Assembly (NCBI GenBank): GCA_028564675.1
Contig: JAOVVO010000150.1
Coordinates: 62,001-126,000 of the forward strand
DNA from: Onchocerca lupi
Lineage: Eukaryota; Nematoda; Chromadorea; Rhabditida; Onchocercidae
Direction: 5' to 3'
Length of the DNA stretch: 64,000 nt
The translations under genes and the position numbers were made by a program. Positions 63,020 through 64,000 of the stretch are shown here, in pieces. Each line of letters starts with the position of its first letter. The first letter of the stretch is position 1. The notes beneath the pieces are model-generated. The model worked only from the letters and a program-made list of their open reading frames with translations, searched no databases and was not told the DNA's origin.

Positions 63020-63366
63020 GCCTCTGTCGGGAAATTTTGAGTTGTAGCGCGTAGAATCTCAAACTTGGGTAATTAAATCGGAATGCTGGGTAGAAAAACG
63101 GCCTGTAGTGATGGTTGATAAATTTAAAAATGAATAAGGAAAGGTTGAAGACGCTTATATATGCGCCTTTGTTAGCACAATGCATCTGGGCTTTTGTTAG
63201 CAAGATGCCGCTAACCCTTTGTTAGCAAGATCCCGAAAGGTTTATATTTTGTGTAAATTAAGTTACAAAATCAAAAAAAAAAATTTATAATCTGGAGAAA
63301 TGTTACTTCTTATTTGCATTTTAAGGAAAAATTCAATTTTTGATCTTCAGTTGTTCTGACAGCCTC
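63020..63366. mobile_element. Solo LTR (337 bp) with 5-bp target duplication GCCTC
   Basis: LTR 63,025-63,361 starts TGTCGGGAAATTTTG and ends GTTGTTCTGACA, flanked on both sides by GCCTC (63,020-63,024 and 63,362-63,366). It is inserted in the pol gene between the RNase H and integrase segments; the pol frame matches across the insertion point once LTR and one GCCTC are disregarded. It contains a TATATATG box near 63,148 and three GTTAGCA(A/C)(A/G)(A/T)TG repeats at 63,170-63,215. Same family as the LTR at 57,757-58,182. The exact target duplication shows a clean single insertion followed by LTR-LTR recombination. Confidence 0.9.
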
Positions 63367-64000
63367 TACCGACATCGTTTGTAACCATACTGTCTTTTCT
63401 TTTGTTGTTCGTTTAATAAATTTGAGAGCCGAAGTGGTGGTTCTATTTATAAATTCAAAACTCGCGTTGATGTGATTTAAAACTTTTGCGGTAATTTTTT
63501 CTTCTAGTTCTTCGATATCTTCTTTGAAATTGAATCCCCACTGTGGCTAGTTGGATTCGTTTTCTTTTAGCCATGAGAGCCCATATCACACAGCTAATAC
63601 TTCCCAGATTTTTTCGGAAATGTTCTCTTTGTTGCAATATCCACGAGATTATGCTTGCTTGGGATGTATCGGAACAGAAATTTTGCTTCTCGTATTACCT
63701 CGACACGGGAGTCTGGAATGGTTTTGAATTCAATGAATGGCACACTTAGAATCGGACTATAAGGTTACCGCTATGGTTTCTAACCCCAATTGAATTTGAT
63801 GACGAAATGTGCTGCTCGCACTCCGATGAGTATCGCTAATAACTCTAGCCGAGGTATGGTCATTCCTTTGATTGGGGCGATCCGTGATTTAGCAGAGACT
63901 AAGAGTGTTTCTGTTCCTTGAATTCTATGAATCCGGAGATACACGGCTACAGAATATGCCACACTGGATGCATTTGTAAAGGCATGGACTTGAATTTGAT
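63367..64000 (-). pseudogene. BEL/Pao RNase H and connection segment, partial at window edge
   Basis: Minus-strand continuation of the pol gene, truncated by the right edge. Near the edge (63,998-63,776) it reads HAFTNASSVAYSVAVYL and SRIAPIKGMTIPRLELL, the RNase H region typical of Pao elements, where the first residue of the active site is normally Asp (F-x-D-A-S) but is Asn here. After HFVIKFN the frame changes and the segment that should contain the next catalytic Asp is missing; the match resumes with FLFRYIPSKHNLVDIAT (about 63,690) and runs to the solo LTR in yet another frame. The reverse transcriptase, protease and gag would lie beyond 64,000. Confidence 0.75.

Noticed and set aside
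63455..63637. 60-codon minus-strand ORF beginning MQQREHF
   Set aside because: The neigh­bouring frame over the same bases gives the expected pol connection segment (WLKENESNWPQWGFNF), so this is a shadow.

Overview
The window looks like nuclear DNA of an AT-rich nematode. Genes are split into many short exons with TTTTCAG-type acceptors. Both protein genes have a pyrimidine-rich acceptor about 25 nt before the start codon, which fits spliced-leader trans-splicing. The right end is full of BEL/Pao retrotransposon debris, including an env-like remnant of the kind found in nematode BEL elements. A clade III (spirurid or filarial-like) worm is my guess; nothing here fixes the species.

Layout: (1) 1 to about 9.7 kb holds no gene I can support, only short chance ORFs and a nested inverted repeat at 9.3-9.5 kb. 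(2) 9,786-47,985 (minus) is one giant gene, an orthologue of SZT2, the large scaffold of the KICSTOR complex in amino-acid signalling to TORC1. I chained 65 exons with compatible splice phases to about 3,360 codons, close to the size of vertebrate SZT2. One junction (exon 5/6) is off by a base next to a 14-T run. (3) 47,986-49,560 is the intergenic region between divergent genes. (4) 49,561-54,593 (plus) is an 11-exon GH31 glycosidase of the MYORG type with both catalytic aspartates present. (5) From about 55.2 kb to the right edge is a nested retrotransposon graveyard: LTR/primer-binding-site repeats, a 1.26-kb insertion carrying a head-to-head inverted duplication, an LTR, a broken env, a broken integrase interrupted by a 337-bp solo LTR with a perfect 5-bp target duplication, and an RNase H segment whose first catalytic Asp reads Asn.

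The two host genes have no obvious functional link. SZT2 belongs to nutrient sensing at the lysosome; the MYORG-like protein is a probable secretory-pathway alpha-glycosidase. They may share promoter sequence between their starts. The most interesting non-gene signals are a 33-bp almost perfect hairpin in SZT2 intron 2, fully paired only in the sense RNA, and a 17-bp perfect palindrome inside the integrase that looks like a template-switch insertion. I see no clear undescribed system, CRISPR array, tRNA or rRNA gene.
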